A stretch of DNA of 60,592 bases. It comes from Peribacillus faecalis (GTDB lineage: Bacteria > Bacillota > Bacilli > Bacillales > DSM-1321). Location of the stretch: assembly GCF_014712675.1 (NCBI RefSeq), contig NZ_JACXSI010000021.1, forward strand, positions 1 through 60,592, written 5' to 3'. Positions 44,538 to 55,067 of the stretch are shown piece after piece. Under the pieces are notes generated by a model that was not told the DNA's origin, made no database searches, and saw only the letters and a list, made by a program, of their open reading frames with translations. A program made the position numbers and the translations under genes. The first letter of the stretch is position 1. The number at the start of each line of letters is the position of its first letter.

Positions 44538-45281
44538 TTATTGTCCTAGTGGATGTCGTTTTCTGTATACTTCATACATAAGGAGACTTGCTGCCACCGA
44601 GGCATTCAGCGATGTGACCTTACCAATCATCGGCATGTGTACAAGGAAATCACATTTTTCTTTCAAGATGCGGCTCATACCTTTACCTTCACTACCGATA
44701 ATGATGCCAATTGACATACCGCCATCCAATTGTCGGTAATCATCGCTTCCTTTTGCATCTGTACCAGCAATCCAAAGACCGCGATCTTTTAACTCTTCAA
44801 CTGTTCTGGCCAAATTCGTCACACGTGCTACAGGTATGTATTCAATTGCCCCTGTCGAAGCCTTCGCTACCGTTGCTGTAAGACCTACAGCACGTCTTTT
44901 CGGAATAATGATGCCATGCGCTCCTGTTGCATCCGCTGTTCTCATAATCGAGCCTAGGTTATGTGGATCTTCAATTTCGTCTAAGATTAAAAAGAAAGGA
45001 GCTTCATTTCTTTTTTCCGCCACTGCAAATAAGTCATCCAATTCAGCGTACTGATAAGCCGCTACTGCAGCAATTACACCTTGATGGACACCGACACCCA
45101 TTGCGTCAATTTTCTTTTTCGGCACAATTTGAGTCAGTACTTTTTTTTGTTTAGCAAGCTCAATGATTTGACCCATCGAGCCTTTCTGCGAACCTTCCGC
45201 AATCAAAATTTTGTTAATATCTCTGTCGGACTTTAATGCTTCCAATACTGGATTGCGTCCAATAATGTATTCTTCACTCAT
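44538..45281 (-). CDS. rlmB: 23S rRNA 2'-O-methyltransferase RlmB (TrmH family)
   Basis: SPOUT (knotted) methyltransferase, 247 aa, predicted to modify G2251 of 23S rRNA. Motifs DPHNLGSIMRTADATGAHGIIIPK (motif 1), IIIGSEGKGMSRIL (motif 2) and MIGKVTSLNASVAASLLMYE (motif 3) are intact. An N-terminal substrate-binding domain starts EEYIIGRNPVLEALKS. It lies 17 nt after mrnC. Confidence 0.95.
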   Translation of the reverse strand: MSEEYIIGRNPVLEALKSDRDINKILIAEGSQKGSMGQIIELAKQKKVLTQIVPKKKIDAMGVGVHQGVIAAVAAYQYAELDDLFAVAEKRNEAPFFLILDEIEDPHNLGSIMRTADATGAHGIIIPKRRAVGLTATVAKASTGAIEYIPVARVTNLARTVEELKDRGLWIAGTDAKGSDDYRQLDGGMSIGIIIGSEGKGMSRILKEKCDFLVHMPMIGKVTSLNASVAASLLMYEVYRKRHPLGQ

Positions 45282-45298
45282 GGAGCATCCACCTCATT

Positions 45299-45709
45299 TC
45301 ATTTCTTCTCTTCTATATAATCAATTGCCATCGCAATGATCTCTTCCATTCTTTGCAACCGATCACTCAGAAACAAATAGCCTATTAATGCTTCAAAAGC
45401 GGTTGAATACCGATATGTCTGTACATCTGTATTCTTAGGGACTGTTCCCGATTTAGCATTTCTCCCTCTTCTGACAACCCCTTGTTCTTCCTCCGATAAA
45501 ACACCAGCATCCAATAAAGCATGAATAACTTTATTTTGAGCTTTTGCAGATACATAGTTTGTTGAGGCGCGATGCAAAAGGTGCGGTTTGACTGCCCCTT
45601 TTAAAAGCAGATGATGCCGTATATATTTCTCATATACAGCATCACCCATATAAGCTAACGCCAAACTGTTTAATTCCATCGGATTCAAGTGATTATTACG
45701 ATTATCCAT
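45299..45709 (-). CDS. mrnC: Mini-ribonuclease III (23S rRNA maturation)
   Basis: RNase III catalytic domain without the dsRNA-binding domain; it trims 23S rRNA ends. I start at [20 protein letters not shown] (45709, 136 aa), with AGAGGAT just upstream; the ATG six codons earlier lies within the cysS end. Catalytic signatures [18 protein letters not shown] and [14 protein letters not shown], with the acidic Asp and Glu, are intact. It begins 2 nt after the cysS stop. Confidence 0.94.
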   Translation of the reverse strand: MDNRNNHLNPMELNSLALAYMGDAVYEKYIRHHLLLKGAVKPHLLHRASTNYVSAKAQNKVIHALLDAGVLSEEEQGVVRRGRNAKSGTVPKNTDVQTYRYSTAFEALIGYLFLSDRLQRMEEIIAMAIDYIEEKK

Positions 45710-45711
45710 GT

Positions 45712-47109
45712 TTATCCTCTTTTCCATCTCGTACCTTGAGGCGTATCTTCCAAGATGATGTTTCGTGATTTTAAGTCATCACGGATTTCATCTGAACGTT
45801 TAAAGTCACGGTTTTTTCGTGCTTGAATGCGTTCTTCAATCAATCGCTCAATCTCTTCATCCAACAGTTCTTCATCTTGCAGCGATAAGCCAAGCACGCC
45901 GAACAGTTCTTCAAATTCACGAATGAAAGCTTGAAGTACCTCTGTATGTGTTTGTTGCTCCATCAAATAATAGTTCGCCTGTTTAGAAAGCTCGAACAGA
46001 ACCGAGATGCCGTTCGCTGTATTGAAGTCATCATCCATCTCTGCAATAAATTGATTGTGCAGTTCTCCCACTTTAGCTAGCCATTCCTCTTTGTGATCAG
46101 GCAGATTAGTCGCTGAAGAAAGTCTGTGATTTAGATTATGGTACGATGTTTTCAATCGTTCTAAAGCCGCTCCCGCATTGCTCAGCAATTCATCACTGTA
46201 ATTGATTGGGTTTCGGTAATGAACAGATAGCATAAAGAAACGCAATACTTGCGGATCATGCTTCTTCAGGATGTCATGCACCAATACGAAGTTGCCCAGT
46301 GATTTTGACATTTTTTCATTGTCGATGTTGATATATCCGTTGTGCATCCAATACTTCGCAAATGGCTTGCCTGTGTATGCTTCCGATTGGGCAATTTCAT
46401 TTTCGTGGTGAGGAAATGCTAAATCTTGACCGCCTGCATGAATATCGATGCTGTCGCCAAGGTATTTTTTCGCCATAGCAGAGCACTCAATGTGCCAGCC
46501 CGGACGCCCTTTCCCCCATGGACTTTCCCAGAAGATTTCACCTTCTTTAGCCGCTTTCCATAAAACGAAGTCTAATGGATCTTCCTTCTTCTCGCCCACT
46601 TCAATTCTTGCACCCGCATGCAAGTCATCGATTGACTGCTGAGATAGCTTTCCGTAACCTTCGAACTTGCGAGTGCGGTAATATACATCTCCCTCAGACT
46701 CGTACGCGTAGCCTTTATCAACAAGCGTCTGAATAAATTCAAGAATAATATCCATACTTTCTGTTACGCGTGGGTGTGCATCAGCTTTTGAGCAACCAAG
46801 AGCCAATACGTCATTGAAGTACGCATCAATGAATCGTTGCGAAACGACAGGTACCTCTTCACCAAGCTCATTGGCAACGCGAATGATTTTATCGTCTACG
46901 TCCGTAAAGTTGGAGACATATTTCACGTCATATCCGCGGTATTGCAAGTATTTTCTCACAGTATCGAAAACAATCGGCGGACGGGCATTCCCGATATGGA
47001 TGAAGTTATATACTGTCGGTCCACACACATACATTTTCACTTTACCTTCTTCTAGAGGCACGAACTCCTCCTTCTGGCGTGTTAATGTATTATAAATTTT
47101 TATAGTCAC
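45712..47109 (-). CDS. cysS: cysteinyl-tRNA synthetase
   Basis: Charges tRNA-Cys. The 465-aa class I synthetase has HIGN ([14 protein letters not shown]-type) after the zinc Cys of [29 protein letters not shown] and KMSKSLGNF. It starts with GTG at 47109 behind AAAGGAG; GTGA overlaps the cysE stop by 4 nt, so the two are coupled. The T-box upstream of cysE should control both according to tRNA-Cys charging. Confidence 0.97.
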   Translation of the reverse strand: MTIKIYNTLTRQKEEFVPLEEGKVKMYVCGPTVYNFIHIGNARPPIVFDTVRKYLQYRGYDVKYVSNFTDVDDKIIRVANELGEEVPVVSQRFIDAYFNDVLALGCSKADAHPRVTESMDIILEFIQTLVDKGYAYESEGDVYYRTRKFEGYGKLSQQSIDDLHAGARIEVGEKKEDPLDFVLWKAAKEGEIFWESPWGKGRPGWHIECSAMAKKYLGDSIDIHAGGQDLAFPHHENEIAQSEAYTGKPFAKYWMHNGYINIDNEKMSKSLGNFVLVHDILKKHDPQVLRFFMLSVHYRNPINYSDELLSNAGAALERLKTSYHNLNHRLSSATNLPDHKEEWLAKVGELHNQFIAEMDDDFNTANGISVLFELSKQANYYLMEQQTHTEVLQAFIREFEELFGVLGLSLQDEELLDEEIERLIEERIQARKNRDFKRSDEIRDDLKSRNIILEDTPQGTRWKRG

Positions 47110-47759
47110 TTTGTATTGCTCCTTTCGTTCAGCAACGCTTCCATTTGTTTCTTCATCTCTGCTACTTCATTTTCAAGCTTGCTAATGCGATCTCCTGTTG
47201 GGTCTGGCAGATCCGAATGATTCAAATTGTGTTTCAAGCGGACGCCATCCCGAATCACTACCTTGCCTGGTATCCCTACTACCGTTGAGTTAGGTGGCAC
47301 CTCTTTTAGCACTACTGAGCCTGCGCCTATTTTAGAATTCTCTCCCACCTTAATAGAACCTAAAACCTTCGCCCCTGTCGCAATTAAAACATTATCTTCT
47401 ATCGTCGGGTGTCTTTTACCCTTCTCTTTTCCAGTTCCCCCAAGCGTCACACCCTGAAAGACGGTTACATTGTCCCCGATTTCACATGTTTCACCGATTA
47501 CAACGCCCATACCATGATCAATAAAAAATCTTCTGCCGATCTTGGCACCCGGGTGTATCTCAATACCTGTGAAGAAACGGCTGATTTGAGAAATAGAGCG
47601 GGCTATGAAATACATTTTTCTTCTGTAAAATCCGTGGGCCAGACGATGCCACCAAATGGCATGAAGCCCGGAATAAGTCAATATGACTTCCAAATAACTT
47701 CTTGCCGCAGGATCTTGGTCAAATACGACATCTATATCTTCTTTTAATAACTTAAACAT
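47106..47759 (-). CDS. cysE: serine O-acetyltransferase
   Basis: First step of cysteine synthesis: L-serine + acetyl-CoA to O-acetylserine. The 217-aa left-handed beta-helix enzyme has hexapeptide repeats ([54 protein letters not shown]) and the N-terminal helical domain. The C-terminus lacks the E. coli-type Ile tail used to bind CysK. First gene of the T-box-regulated cysE-cysS unit. Confidence 0.96.
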   Translation of the reverse strand: MFKLLKEDIDVVFDQDPAARSYLEVILTYSGLHAIWWHRLAHGFYRRKMYFIARSISQISRFFTGIEIHPGAKIGRRFFIDHGMGVVIGETCEIGDNVTVFQGVTLGGTGKEKGKRHPTIEDNVLIATGAKVLGSIKVGENSKIGAGSVVLKEVPPNSTVVGIPGKVVIRDGVRLKHNLNHSDLPDPTGDRISKLENEVAEMKKQMEALLNERSNTK

Positions 47760-47811
47760 TCCTTTCTCCCCTCAATTCCCCTTGTGATATCAATAAACTT
47801 TTGAAGTACAA

Positions 47812-48056
47812 AAAAGCGTCTCTGCCATGAAGACAGAGACGCTTGAATAAAGCGCGGTTCCACTCTGTTTGGAAATAGAAATACACTAATTTCCCAACTC
47901 TTCATTGTAACGGTATGAGACCGCCTATACCTACTGATACATTTTCAGCATAGGACTCCGGAGTGCATTTCAAAAGATATAGCTTAGATCACTTGCAGCC
48001 GGTGGTGACCCTCTCTTTAAAGCATAATCTTTATACTTCTCTCCATCAACGCAAAC
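47812..48056 (-). ncRNA. T-box riboswitch, cysteine-specific (UGC)
   Basis: Complete T-box leader on the minus strand. The T-box sequence AGAGTGGAACCGCGCT lies at 47851-47866, the terminator AAGCGTCTCTGTC-loop-GGCAGAGACGCTTTTTT at 47812-47846, and a Stem I with GAAATGCACTCCGG around the specifier at 47965-47967. The specifier reads TGC, a Cys codon, matching the downstream genes cysE and cysS. Uncharged tRNA-Cys is expected to favour the antiterminator and switch the operon on. The same arrangement is known in B. subtilis. Confidence 0.93.
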
Positions 48057-48075
48057 ATATGTTAATTTTACTTAT

Positions 48076-48104
48076 ACTATATAATATTTTCGACTAATTG
48101 TTAA
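48076..48104 (-). promoter_or_regulatory. promoter of the cysE-cysS T-box unit
   Basis: TTAACA (48099-48104, overlapping the gltX stop), a 17-bp spacer and TATAGT (48076-48081) on the minus strand, placing the start just ahead of T-box Stem I. Confidence 0.6.
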
Positions 48105-49558
48105 TCTAAAATACCTTGCAGACGTTTTTTAATTTTGTCTTTCCCAATCAGTGCAATAGCTTGCGGCAGATCCGGACCGTGTGTTTGTCCTGTCGTTGCC
48201 ACTCGAATTGGCATAAACAGCTTTTTGCCTTTTTGGCCAGTCAATTTTTGGACAGCTTTCATAGCTGCTTTAATTGCTTCAGCTTCAAACATTTCAATTG
48301 ATTCAAGCTCTGCCAAAAATGCTGACAACACTTCAGGAACTTGCTCTTCAGCCAATACAGCTTTTCCTTCTTCATCCAGTTCGATCTCATCTTTAAAGAT
48401 TACTTCAGATAAAGGAACGATCTCTGCTCCGTAGCTCATTTTCTCTTGGTATAGAGACAAAAGTTTACGAACCCATTGCATATCTTCTTCTGATAACGGC
48501 TCGCTTACTTTGCCTGCTTTCACTAAGTGAGGTAATGCCAGTTGTGTCAGGCGATCCAGATCAAGATTTTTTAAGTACTGGTTGTTCATCCAAGTAAGCT
48601 TTTGCGTATCGAATAGAGCCGGTGATTTAGACAATCTGTTCTCATCGAAGATTTCAATGAATTGCTCTTTCGTAAAGATTTCTTCTTCTCCGCCCGGAGC
48701 CCATCCAAGCAGAGCGATGAAGTTGAATAATGCTTCTGGCAGATAGCCCAGTTCTTCATATTGCTCAATGAATTGAATAATCGATTCATCACGTTTGCTT
48801 AGCTTTTTACGGCTTTCGTTGACAATCAATGTCATATGGCCGAATACCGGAGGCTCCCAGCCTAATGCTTCATAGATCATCAATTGCTTTGGCGTATTAG
48901 AGATATGGTCATCTCCGCGTAAAACATGAGAGATTTTCATTAAGTAGTCATCAATTGTTACTGCAAAGTTATACGTTGGCGTACCGTCTTTTTTCACAAT
49001 AACGTGATCACCGATGCCGTTAGATTCAAAAGATACTTCACCTTTAACCATATCGTTGAAAGTGAATGTTTTGTCTGCAGGAACAGCAAATCTAATGCTT
49101 GGCTGTCTGCCTTCCGCTTCCAGTTTCGCTTGCTCTTCTGCAGTCAGATGACGGCATTTTCCTGAATATGCAGGTGTTTCGCCGCGCGCAGCCTGTTCTT
49201 CACGTTCCGCTAAAATTTCCTCTTCTGTACAGTAGCACTTGTATGCCAAACCTTTTTCTAAAAGCTCTGTATAATATTGTTCATAAATGTCATTACGTTC
49301 TGATTGACGGTATGGTCCGTATTCGCCAGGCACATCGACACTTTCATCCCAGTCGATTCCTAACCATTTCAAATATTTAAGTTGGCTCTCTTCGCCGCCT
49401 GCGATGTTTCTCTTTTTATCTGTATCCTCAATTCGGATAATGAATTTTCCACCTTTATGACGTGCAAATAAATAATTGAAAAGTGCTGTACGAGCATTTC
49501 CAATATGTAAATGACCAGTTGGACTTGGAGCATAACGAACTCTGATGTTATCGCCCAT
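48101..49558 (-). CDS. gltX: glutamyl-tRNA synthetase
   Basis: Class Ib synthetase (485 aa), in Bacillales usually non-discriminating, also charging tRNA-Gln for the GatCAB amidation route. HIGH-type [21 protein letters not shown] at the N-terminus, zinc-like CYCTEEEI...CRH insertion, and KLSKRDES (KMSKS-type) are present. A perfect small hairpin (AATGCAG/CTGCATT, 49601-49618) sits in the 5' leader. The gap to ispF (128 nt) may hold a weak promoter (TACAAT -10 near 49640). Confidence 0.96.
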   Translation of the reverse strand: MGDNIRVRYAPSPTGHLHIGNARTALFNYLFARHKGGKFIIRIEDTDKKRNIAGGEESQLKYLKWLGIDWDESVDVPGEYGPYRQSERNDIYEQYYTELLEKGLAYKCYCTEEEILAEREEQAARGETPAYSGKCRHLTAEEQAKLEAEGRQPSIRFAVPADKTFTFNDMVKGEVSFESNGIGDHVIVKKDGTPTYNFAVTIDDYLMKISHVLRGDDHISNTPKQLMIYEALGWEPPVFGHMTLIVNESRKKLSKRDESIIQFIEQYEELGYLPEALFNFIALLGWAPGGEEEIFTKEQFIEIFDENRLSKSPALFDTQKLTWMNNQYLKNLDLDRLTQLALPHLVKAGKVSEPLSEEDMQWVRKLLSLYQEKMSYGAEIVPLSEVIFKDEIELDEEGKAVLAEEQVPEVLSAFLAELESIEMFEAEAIKAAMKAVQKLTGQKGKKLFMPIRVATTGQTHGPDLPQAIALIGKDKIKKRLQGILD

Positions 49559-49686
49559 TGTTTGTGCCTCCCATGCAAAAATAATTTCTAATTAGATAAA
49601 TGCAGCGAACTGCATTAAGTAGAGTTAAATATTGATTTATTGTAACACTGTGTCTATAAGAAAAAAAAGTATCACTTACTATTCTT

Positions 49687-50163
49687 CTACTTTTTCTTTA
49701 ATAAAACCGCTACTTGAGCAGCAATTCCTTCGCCTCTTCCCGTAAAGCCAAGCTTTTCGGTAGTCGTCGCCTTTACATTGACGTTTTCTTCCGCTGTTTC
49801 AAGTAGTTGCGCAATACGTGTGCGCATCTCAGGAATATACGGAAGCATTTTAGGTTTTTGGGCGATGATGGTGCAATCGATATTGCCGATTTCATATCCT
49901 TTTTCTTTCACAATTCCCCATACATGCGTCAGCAGTTTAGCTGAGTCTGCATCCTTAAAGGCCGGATCTGTATCAGGGAAGTGTTTGCCTATATCCCCCT
50001 CAGCAACCGCACCTAAGCAGGCATCTGCCACTGTATGAAGCAATACGTCGGCGTCTGAATGTCCCAATAACCCTTTTTCATACGGAATCGTGATTCCACC
50101 GATTATAAGCGGTCTACCTTCCACTAACTGATGTACATCAAATCCTTGTCCGATTCGAAACAT
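49687..50163 (-). CDS. ispF: 2-C-methyl-D-erythritol 2,4-cyclodiphosphate synthase
   Basis: MEP-pathway enzyme that cyclises CDP-ME-2-phosphate. I start at [13 protein letters not shown] (50163, 158 aa), 9 nt after GAGGAG and identical in length to B. subtilis IspF. The metal site DVH and the motifs [26 protein letters not shown] and [19 protein letters not shown] are intact. It starts 6 nt after the ispD stop. Confidence 0.96.
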   Translation of the reverse strand: MFRIGQGFDVHQLVEGRPLIIGGITIPYEKGLLGHSDADVLLHTVADACLGAVAEGDIGKHFPDTDPAFKDADSAKLLTHVWGIVKEKGYEIGNIDCTIIAQKPKMLPYIPEMRTRIAQLLETAEENVNVKATTTEKLGFTGRGEGIAAQVAVLLKKK

Positions 50164-50169
50164 CTGCAT

Positions 50170-50871
50170 TCACTCCTCTTTGCCTTGAGCTGTTTTTTTT
50201 AATATTGCCTCTGCAAAATACAAATCTTCCGGCGTTGTAATTTTTATATTAAGATAATAATCTTCTACCATAAATACTTTCTCACCGTACGCTTCAACAA
50301 GACTGGCATCATCCGTTCCTAAGTAGCCGCTTTCTACAGCCTGCTCATGCGCCTTTTTCAAGACAGACACACGAAAAGCTTGTGGGGTATGCACTGCCCA
50401 CAAGCTTGATCGCTCAACTGTATCTATAACTTGTCCGTCTGTTACCCTTTTGATTGTATCTTTCACACGCACCCCAGGAATAGCACTTCCCTTATCGACA
50501 GCCATTTTGACCAATTCAGAAATCGTTTCCTGTTTCACAAAAGGCCGGGCTCCGTCATGAACTAGCACAACAGAATCCCCTAGGTGATCAACAGCCTGCA
50601 ACCCATTATAAACACTATCTTGTCTCTCTTTGCCGCCACTAACAATCTCGATTGTCTTATTGAATGAATAACGTTGAAGAACAGCTTCAATATCGTTTCT
50701 TTCATTTGCGTTTATAGGAAGAATAATTTTTTTACAAAAATGATCATTGTCAAATACCTTTAGCGTATGGATAATGAGAGGCGTATCAGCAATCTGTAAA
50801 AACATTTTGTTTTTACCGGCTTTCATTCGCTTCCCTTGTCCCGCTGCAAGGACGATAACTTCATAAAACAT
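50170..50871 (-). CDS. ispD: 2-C-methyl-D-erythritol 4-phosphate cytidylyltransferase
   Basis: MEP-pathway enzyme making CDP-ME. The P-loop-like AAGQGKRMKAGKNKMF, LVHDGARPFV and HTPQAFR motifs are intact. The start is ambiguous: ATG at 50871 (233 aa, 10 nt from GGAGGA) or TTG at 50877 closer to the ribosome site; I prefer ATG. Order yacL-ispD-ispF is the standard Bacillales arrangement. Confidence 0.94.
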   Translation of the reverse strand: MFYEVIVLAAGQGKRMKAGKNKMFLQIADTPLIIHTLKVFDNDHFCKKIILPINANERNDIEAVLQRYSFNKTIEIVSGGKERQDSVYNGLQAVDHLGDSVVLVHDGARPFVKQETISELVKMAVDKGSAIPGVRVKDTIKRVTDGQVIDTVERSSLWAVHTPQAFRVSVLKKAHEQAVESGYLGTDDASLVEAYGEKVFMVEDYYLNIKITTPEDLYFAEAILKKTAQGKEE

Positions 50872-50896
50872 GAGCAATTATTCCTCCATCTTTATG

Positions 50897-51997
50897 CTAC
50901 AATACTTTTTCTAATAGTTTTGGCTTAGCAAAAATCATTCGGCCCGCTGATGTTTGCAGGACACTTGTCACAATAACATCAATTTGTTTGCTAATATAAT
51001 CTCTGCCGCCTTCTACAACAATCATGGTACCATCATCAAGATAGGCAACACCTTGGTTCTGCTCTTTACCGTCTTTAATTACCAGTACATTCATCTCTTC
51101 ACCAGGGATGACGACCGGCTTGACTGCATTCGCTAAATCATTAATATTTAGCACAGGTACATTTTGAAATTCGCATACTTTATTCAAATTAAAGTCATTA
51201 GTCACAAGTACACCTTGCATCACTTTAGCCAGCTTGATTAGTTTACTGTCCACTTCTTGAATCTCTTCAAAATCGCCTTCGTAAAACTCGACTTTAACCG
51301 CCAGCTCTTTTTGTATGCGATTCAATATATCCAAGCCTCTTCGACCGCGGTTACGCTTCAGCGCATCTGATGAATCAGCGATGTGTTGCAGTTCCTCAAG
51401 AACAAATTGCGGAATTACAATCGTTCCTTCCACGAACCCTGTTTGGCAAATATCTGCGATTCTTCCATCGATGATTACACTTGTATCTAGAATTTTATAT
51501 GAAGTACTTGTTTGGCTTTGCTTATTCTCGCTGCCATCCAGCTCTTGTTCATGAGATTTTTTTCTGTTCAATTTGAACAAGCCCATCAGTTCATCACGTT
51601 TCTTCGTTCCGACTTGAAGTCCCAGATAACCGAATAATAATGTGATTAAAATCGGCAACACTGTGTTAACAAACGGCACCTTGATGCTTGAAATTGCAAA
51701 GCTGATTAGGAACGCCACCAATAAACCGACTATCAAACCAATTGTTCCAAAAATGATATCTGTAATAGGTACTTTAACGAGTCTTTCTTCCGTCCATTTA
51801 ATTGTATCTATAACATAATCTACTGTCCAAAAGGTAATAAGAAAAAAAATGAGTGCGCCTAAAATTGCTGATACGTAAGGATTGTTAATATAATTAATAT
51901 CATCAGCACCGATTAACATAAGCAACTTCGGTATGAGAACCATCCCTAACGTTCCGCCTATAATCAATAAACATGCTTGTGTAATACGTTTTAACAT
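50897..51997 (-). CDS. yacL: YacL-type membrane protein with PIN and TRAM domains
   Basis: Integral membrane protein (366 aa) with about four N-terminal membrane helices (residues ~5-25, 42-60, 83-105, 110-130), a cytoplasmic PIN nuclease domain starting [17 protein letters not shown] with acidic active-site residues, and a C-terminal TRAM domain ([21 protein letters not shown]). Function in Bacillales is not well established; a membrane-bound RNase is plausible. It lies between disA and ispD. A possible promoter (TTGCAA-18-TATATA near 52030-52065) precedes it. Confidence 0.93.
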   Translation of the reverse strand: MLKRITQACLLIIGGTLGMVLIPKLLMLIGADDINYINNPYVSAILGALIFFLITFWTVDYVIDTIKWTEERLVKVPITDIIFGTIGLIVGLLVAFLISFAISSIKVPFVNTVLPILITLLFGYLGLQVGTKKRDELMGLFKLNRKKSHEQELDGSENKQSQTSTSYKILDTSVIIDGRIADICQTGFVEGTIVIPQFVLEELQHIADSSDALKRNRGRRGLDILNRIQKELAVKVEFYEGDFEEIQEVDSKLIKLAKVMQGVLVTNDFNLNKVCEFQNVPVLNINDLANAVKPVVIPGEEMNVLVIKDGKEQNQGVAYLDDGTMIVVEGGRDYISKQIDVIVTSVLQTSAGRMIFAKPKLLEKVL

Positions 51998-52183
51998 CCT
52001 TTCACCTCCCTTTAATAATCATTATTAACAAATATATATTTTTTAAATGCAGACCATTGCAAAATATGTGCTCATTTGTTCAATCTAGCGTATACAAAGA
52101 ACAAACTAATATCAACTAAGTATCATTTCCATTCCCTTTAAGGCTAGCACTCCCTAAAAGCAGTGTCAATTGAGACACTATAG

Positions 52184-53254
52184 TTAAAAAGTCCTTTCCG
52201 TATGGAGATGATTTCTGAGCACACGCAGACCTTCTCTTATTTTCTTCGCCCGCACTTCACCGATACCTTCTACATCATCCAGTTCCTCCACAGACGCATT
52301 CATGATGGCCGTGAAGTTTTCAAACGTTTGCACAAGATTTTCAATGATCAGTGCCGGCAGTCTCGGTATTTTATTCAGCATGCGATAGCCCCGCGGAACA
52401 ATTGTCTCATCAAGCGGCACATAGCCGTTATAGCCCAGCGCCTTTAAAATGGCCCCGTCTTCCACTAACTGCTGGTGAGACAGCTCATGCAACTTATCCA
52501 TTACAGTATTGACCCCAGCTTGTTCATCGTTCATATAATCAAGCACAATCAGTTCACCCTCTTCTTCAAGAGACGAAATGACCTCGTTCATTTGCAATCG
52601 AATAAGGCGACCTTCTACACCTAACTCGGTCAAATAAGAAAGCAGCTCATTCTTTATACGAATGAACATGATAAAACGTTGCAAAACTCGAATTAATTCT
52701 GCGTATGTCACAATATCTTCAAATTCAGAGCGTCCTAAGTTGCCGATACTTTGATATAAAACAGATTTATATTTCTCAAGTGTCTGTATTGCCTGATTTG
52801 CTTTTGTCAGAATTACACCCATGTCAATCAGCGTATAGCGGAAGTTCCCTTGATACACCGTAATGACATTCCGGCGTTGTGATATCGCGATGACAAGTGC
52901 TTTTGTTTCTTTTGCAACCCGCTCCGCTGTACGGTGACGCATCCCCGTTTCACTTGAAGAATACGTCGTGTCAGGAACTAGCTGGGCATTAGCTAACAAA
53001 ATTTTATCTGCATTCTCATTTAAAATAATCGCTCCATCCATTTTCGCCAATTCATATAAAGAGCTTGGCGAATATGGGCAGCCGATTGAAAAGCCTCCCT
53101 CTACGATTGCTTTAACCTTTTCGTTATATCCGACTACAATTAATCCGCCTGTATTGGCTCGCAATACATTATCTATCCCATAGCGTAAAGGTGTACCGGG
53201 AGACACTAGCTGTAATATTTCTGATTTCGTTTTGTCAGCCCTTTTTTCACTCAT
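52184..53254 (-). CDS. disA: DisA, DNA-integrity scanning diadenylate cyclase
   Basis: Makes c-di-AMP from two ATP and pauses on damaged DNA. The 356-aa protein has the DAC domain with [14 protein letters not shown] (DGA) and [14 protein letters not shown] (RHR), a central helical region and a C-terminal helix-hairpin-helix DNA-binding domain ([19 protein letters not shown]). It starts 3 nt after the radA stop, reflecting the conserved radA-disA pair whose products act together. c-di-AMP controls potassium, wall and sporulation checkpoint. Confidence 0.97.
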   Translation of the reverse strand: MSEKRADKTKSEILQLVSPGTPLRYGIDNVLRANTGGLIVVGYNEKVKAIVEGGFSIGCPYSPSSLYELAKMDGAIILNENADKILLANAQLVPDTTYSSSETGMRHRTAERVAKETKALVIAISQRRNVITVYQGNFRYTLIDMGVILTKANQAIQTLEKYKSVLYQSIGNLGRSEFEDIVTYAELIRVLQRFIMFIRIKNELLSYLTELGVEGRLIRLQMNEVISSLEEEGELIVLDYMNDEQAGVNTVMDKLHELSHQQLVEDGAILKALGYNGYVPLDETIVPRGYRMLNKIPRLPALIIENLVQTFENFTAIMNASVEELDDVEGIGEVRAKKIREGLRVLRNHLHTERTF

Positions 53255-53257
53255 CTA

Positions 53258-54646
53258 TTATCCTCCTAATGCATGCCTTAAAGCCTCTGAAACTGTCGCT
53301 ACGCCTATGACTTCAATTTCTTTCGGCGGGTTCCAGCTGCCTAGATTATTCTCCGGAAGAATCACTCTCTCAAAACCTAATTTGGCCGCTTCTTGAACTC
53401 GCTGCTCAATCCTTGATACTCTTCGCACTTCGCCTGTCAGGCCAACCTCTCCGATAATGCAATCCGTTTGTTTCGTCGGCTGGTCACGAAAACTTGATGC
53501 AATACTGACAGCAATCGCTAAATCAATAGCTGGTTCATCTAATTTTACGCCGCCGGCCACTTTCAAATATGCATCTTGGTTTTGCAGAAGCAGTCCTACT
53601 CGTTTTTCTAAAACAGCCATTATTAATGAAACGCGATTATAATCCATGCCAGTTGCCATTCTGCGCGGATTACCGAAACTGGTCGGAGCAATTAACGCCT
53701 GGATTTCTACCAATACCGGTCTTGTTCCTTCCATAGAAGCGACTACTGTGGAGCCTGATGCTCCTTTCGAACGCTCCTCAAGAAAAATTTCTGACGGGTT
53801 CGCTACCTCTTCCAAGCCTTGTTCCTTCATTTCAAAAATACCCATTTCATTTGTAGATCCGAACCGGTTCTTCACTGCCCGTAATATTCGGTAAGTATGG
53901 TGTCTTTCCCCCTCAAAATATAAGACAGTATCCACCATATGCTCCAATAATCTTGGTCCCGCAATATTTCCCTCTTTTGTTACATGGCCAACAATAAAAA
54001 TTGCAATGCCTTTTGTCTTAGCTATTCTCATTAAAGAGGCTGTGCATTCACGAACTTGCGAAACGCTTCCCGGCGCTGATGTCACTTCCGATTGGAATAC
54101 TGTTTGAATAGAGTCGACAATCACGAGGTTAGGCTGCACTTCATTGATTGCCTGTTCGATGAAATCCATATCTGTTTCTGAAAACACATATAGTTGTTCC
54201 GAAACCGTTCCAAGACGGTCAGCTCTAAGCTTTGTTTGTTTGACAGATTCCTCACCGGAAACGTAGAGTACTTTTTTATTATTTTGAGCCAGCTGAGCGG
54301 ACACCTGGAGCAGCAATGTCGATTTGCCGATGCCCGGGTCACCGCCAATCAGCACAAGCGAGCCATTTACAATCCCTCCCCCAAGGGCACGATTGAGCTC
54401 CTTCATATCTGTTTTTATACGGGATTCTATATTAGTTTCAATGGAAGTAATCGGTGCTGCCTTTACACGGACTCCGGATGCTCCAATGCCCTCGCTATGC
54501 GTGAATGCTCCTTTGCGCAATGGCTTTACAATCTCAACTTCCTCAACCATCTTATTCCACTCAGAACATCCTGGGCATTTGCCCATCCATTTTGGAGATT
54601 CATATCCGCATGACTGGCAAATGAATTTTGTCTTCTTTTTTGCCAA
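53258..54646 (-). CDS. radA: RadA/Sms, DNA repair branch-migration ATPase
   Basis: RecA-like helicase involved in recombination intermediates (462 aa). The zinc finger [18 protein letters not shown] lies near residues 10-27, Walker [13 protein letters not shown] near 98-109, the RadA-specific [15 protein letters not shown] near 255-270, and a Lon-protease-like C-terminal domain without catalytic Ser-Lys. It is directly upstream of disA; in B. subtilis RadA regulates DisA. Ribosome site AAGGAGGAAG. Confidence 0.97.
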   Translation of the reverse strand: MAKKKTKFICQSCGYESPKWMGKCPGCSEWNKMVEEVEIVKPLRKGAFTHSEGIGASGVRVKAAPITSIETNIESRIKTDMKELNRALGGGIVNGSLVLIGGDPGIGKSTLLLQVSAQLAQNNKKVLYVSGEESVKQTKLRADRLGTVSEQLYVFSETDMDFIEQAINEVQPNLVIVDSIQTVFQSEVTSAPGSVSQVRECTASLMRIAKTKGIAIFIVGHVTKEGNIAGPRLLEHMVDTVLYFEGERHHTYRILRAVKNRFGSTNEMGIFEMKEQGLEEVANPSEIFLEERSKGASGSTVVASMEGTRPVLVEIQALIAPTSFGNPRRMATGMDYNRVSLIMAVLEKRVGLLLQNQDAYLKVAGGVKLDEPAIDLAIAVSIASSFRDQPTKQTDCIIGEVGLTGEVRRVSRIEQRVQEAAKLGFERVILPENNLGSWNPPKEIEVIGVATVSEALRHALGG

Positions 54647-54762
54647 TTTACTTCCTCCTTCAGATTATCCATAATCAATTTATCATAAAATTGTCGGATG
54701 TTAGACCTTTTTACTATTCTTATTATAAAGAAGTTTTCTTACAAAAAGATTAAGAAAAGATT

Positions 54763-54800
54763 AAAAAAAATGCACAGCTTTATAAACGCTGTGCACTTCA
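54763..54800 (-). terminator. terminator of the ctsR-clpC operon
   Basis: GTGCACAGCGTTTATAAAGC and its arm GCTGTGCATTTTTTTT on the minus strand form a stem with a long U-run. It lies ~270 nt after clpC. The intervening 54801-55067 contains no ORF, but has a CAGCTAAGGATG/CATCTTAGCCGCTG hairpin near 54897-54931. Confidence 0.85.
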
Positions 54801-55067
54801 CATTGTTTGCCCCGTTTCATAGAGAATGGAACTTTTACTTCAACGAAGCAATAAAAGTGCAATATAACATCTAGTAATCAGTCTGCAAGTCAGTAACAGC
54901 AGCTAAGGATGCATTTCACATCTTAGCCGCTGTAATCCCAATCCGCAAGAAACTTCGACAAGGCATAAAGCAGCTCTCAATAGGATAGCCTACTTCAAAA
55001 GGTTGGTTCTTCAAAAGCGCCGGCAGATGCTGAAGTTTTTGGGAAACCCTTAAAAACAAAGTTTCAC

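Noticed and set aside
49601-49618. Hairpin AATGCAG-CGAA-CTGCATT before gltX as a terminator
   Set aside because: The stem is perfect but short, with no U-run, so it is only a leader hairpin.
54801-55067. Possible ncRNA or gene in the clpC-radA gap
   Set aside because: Only one moderate hairpin and a distant clpC terminator are seen; no promoter, ORF or known RNA motif could be supported.
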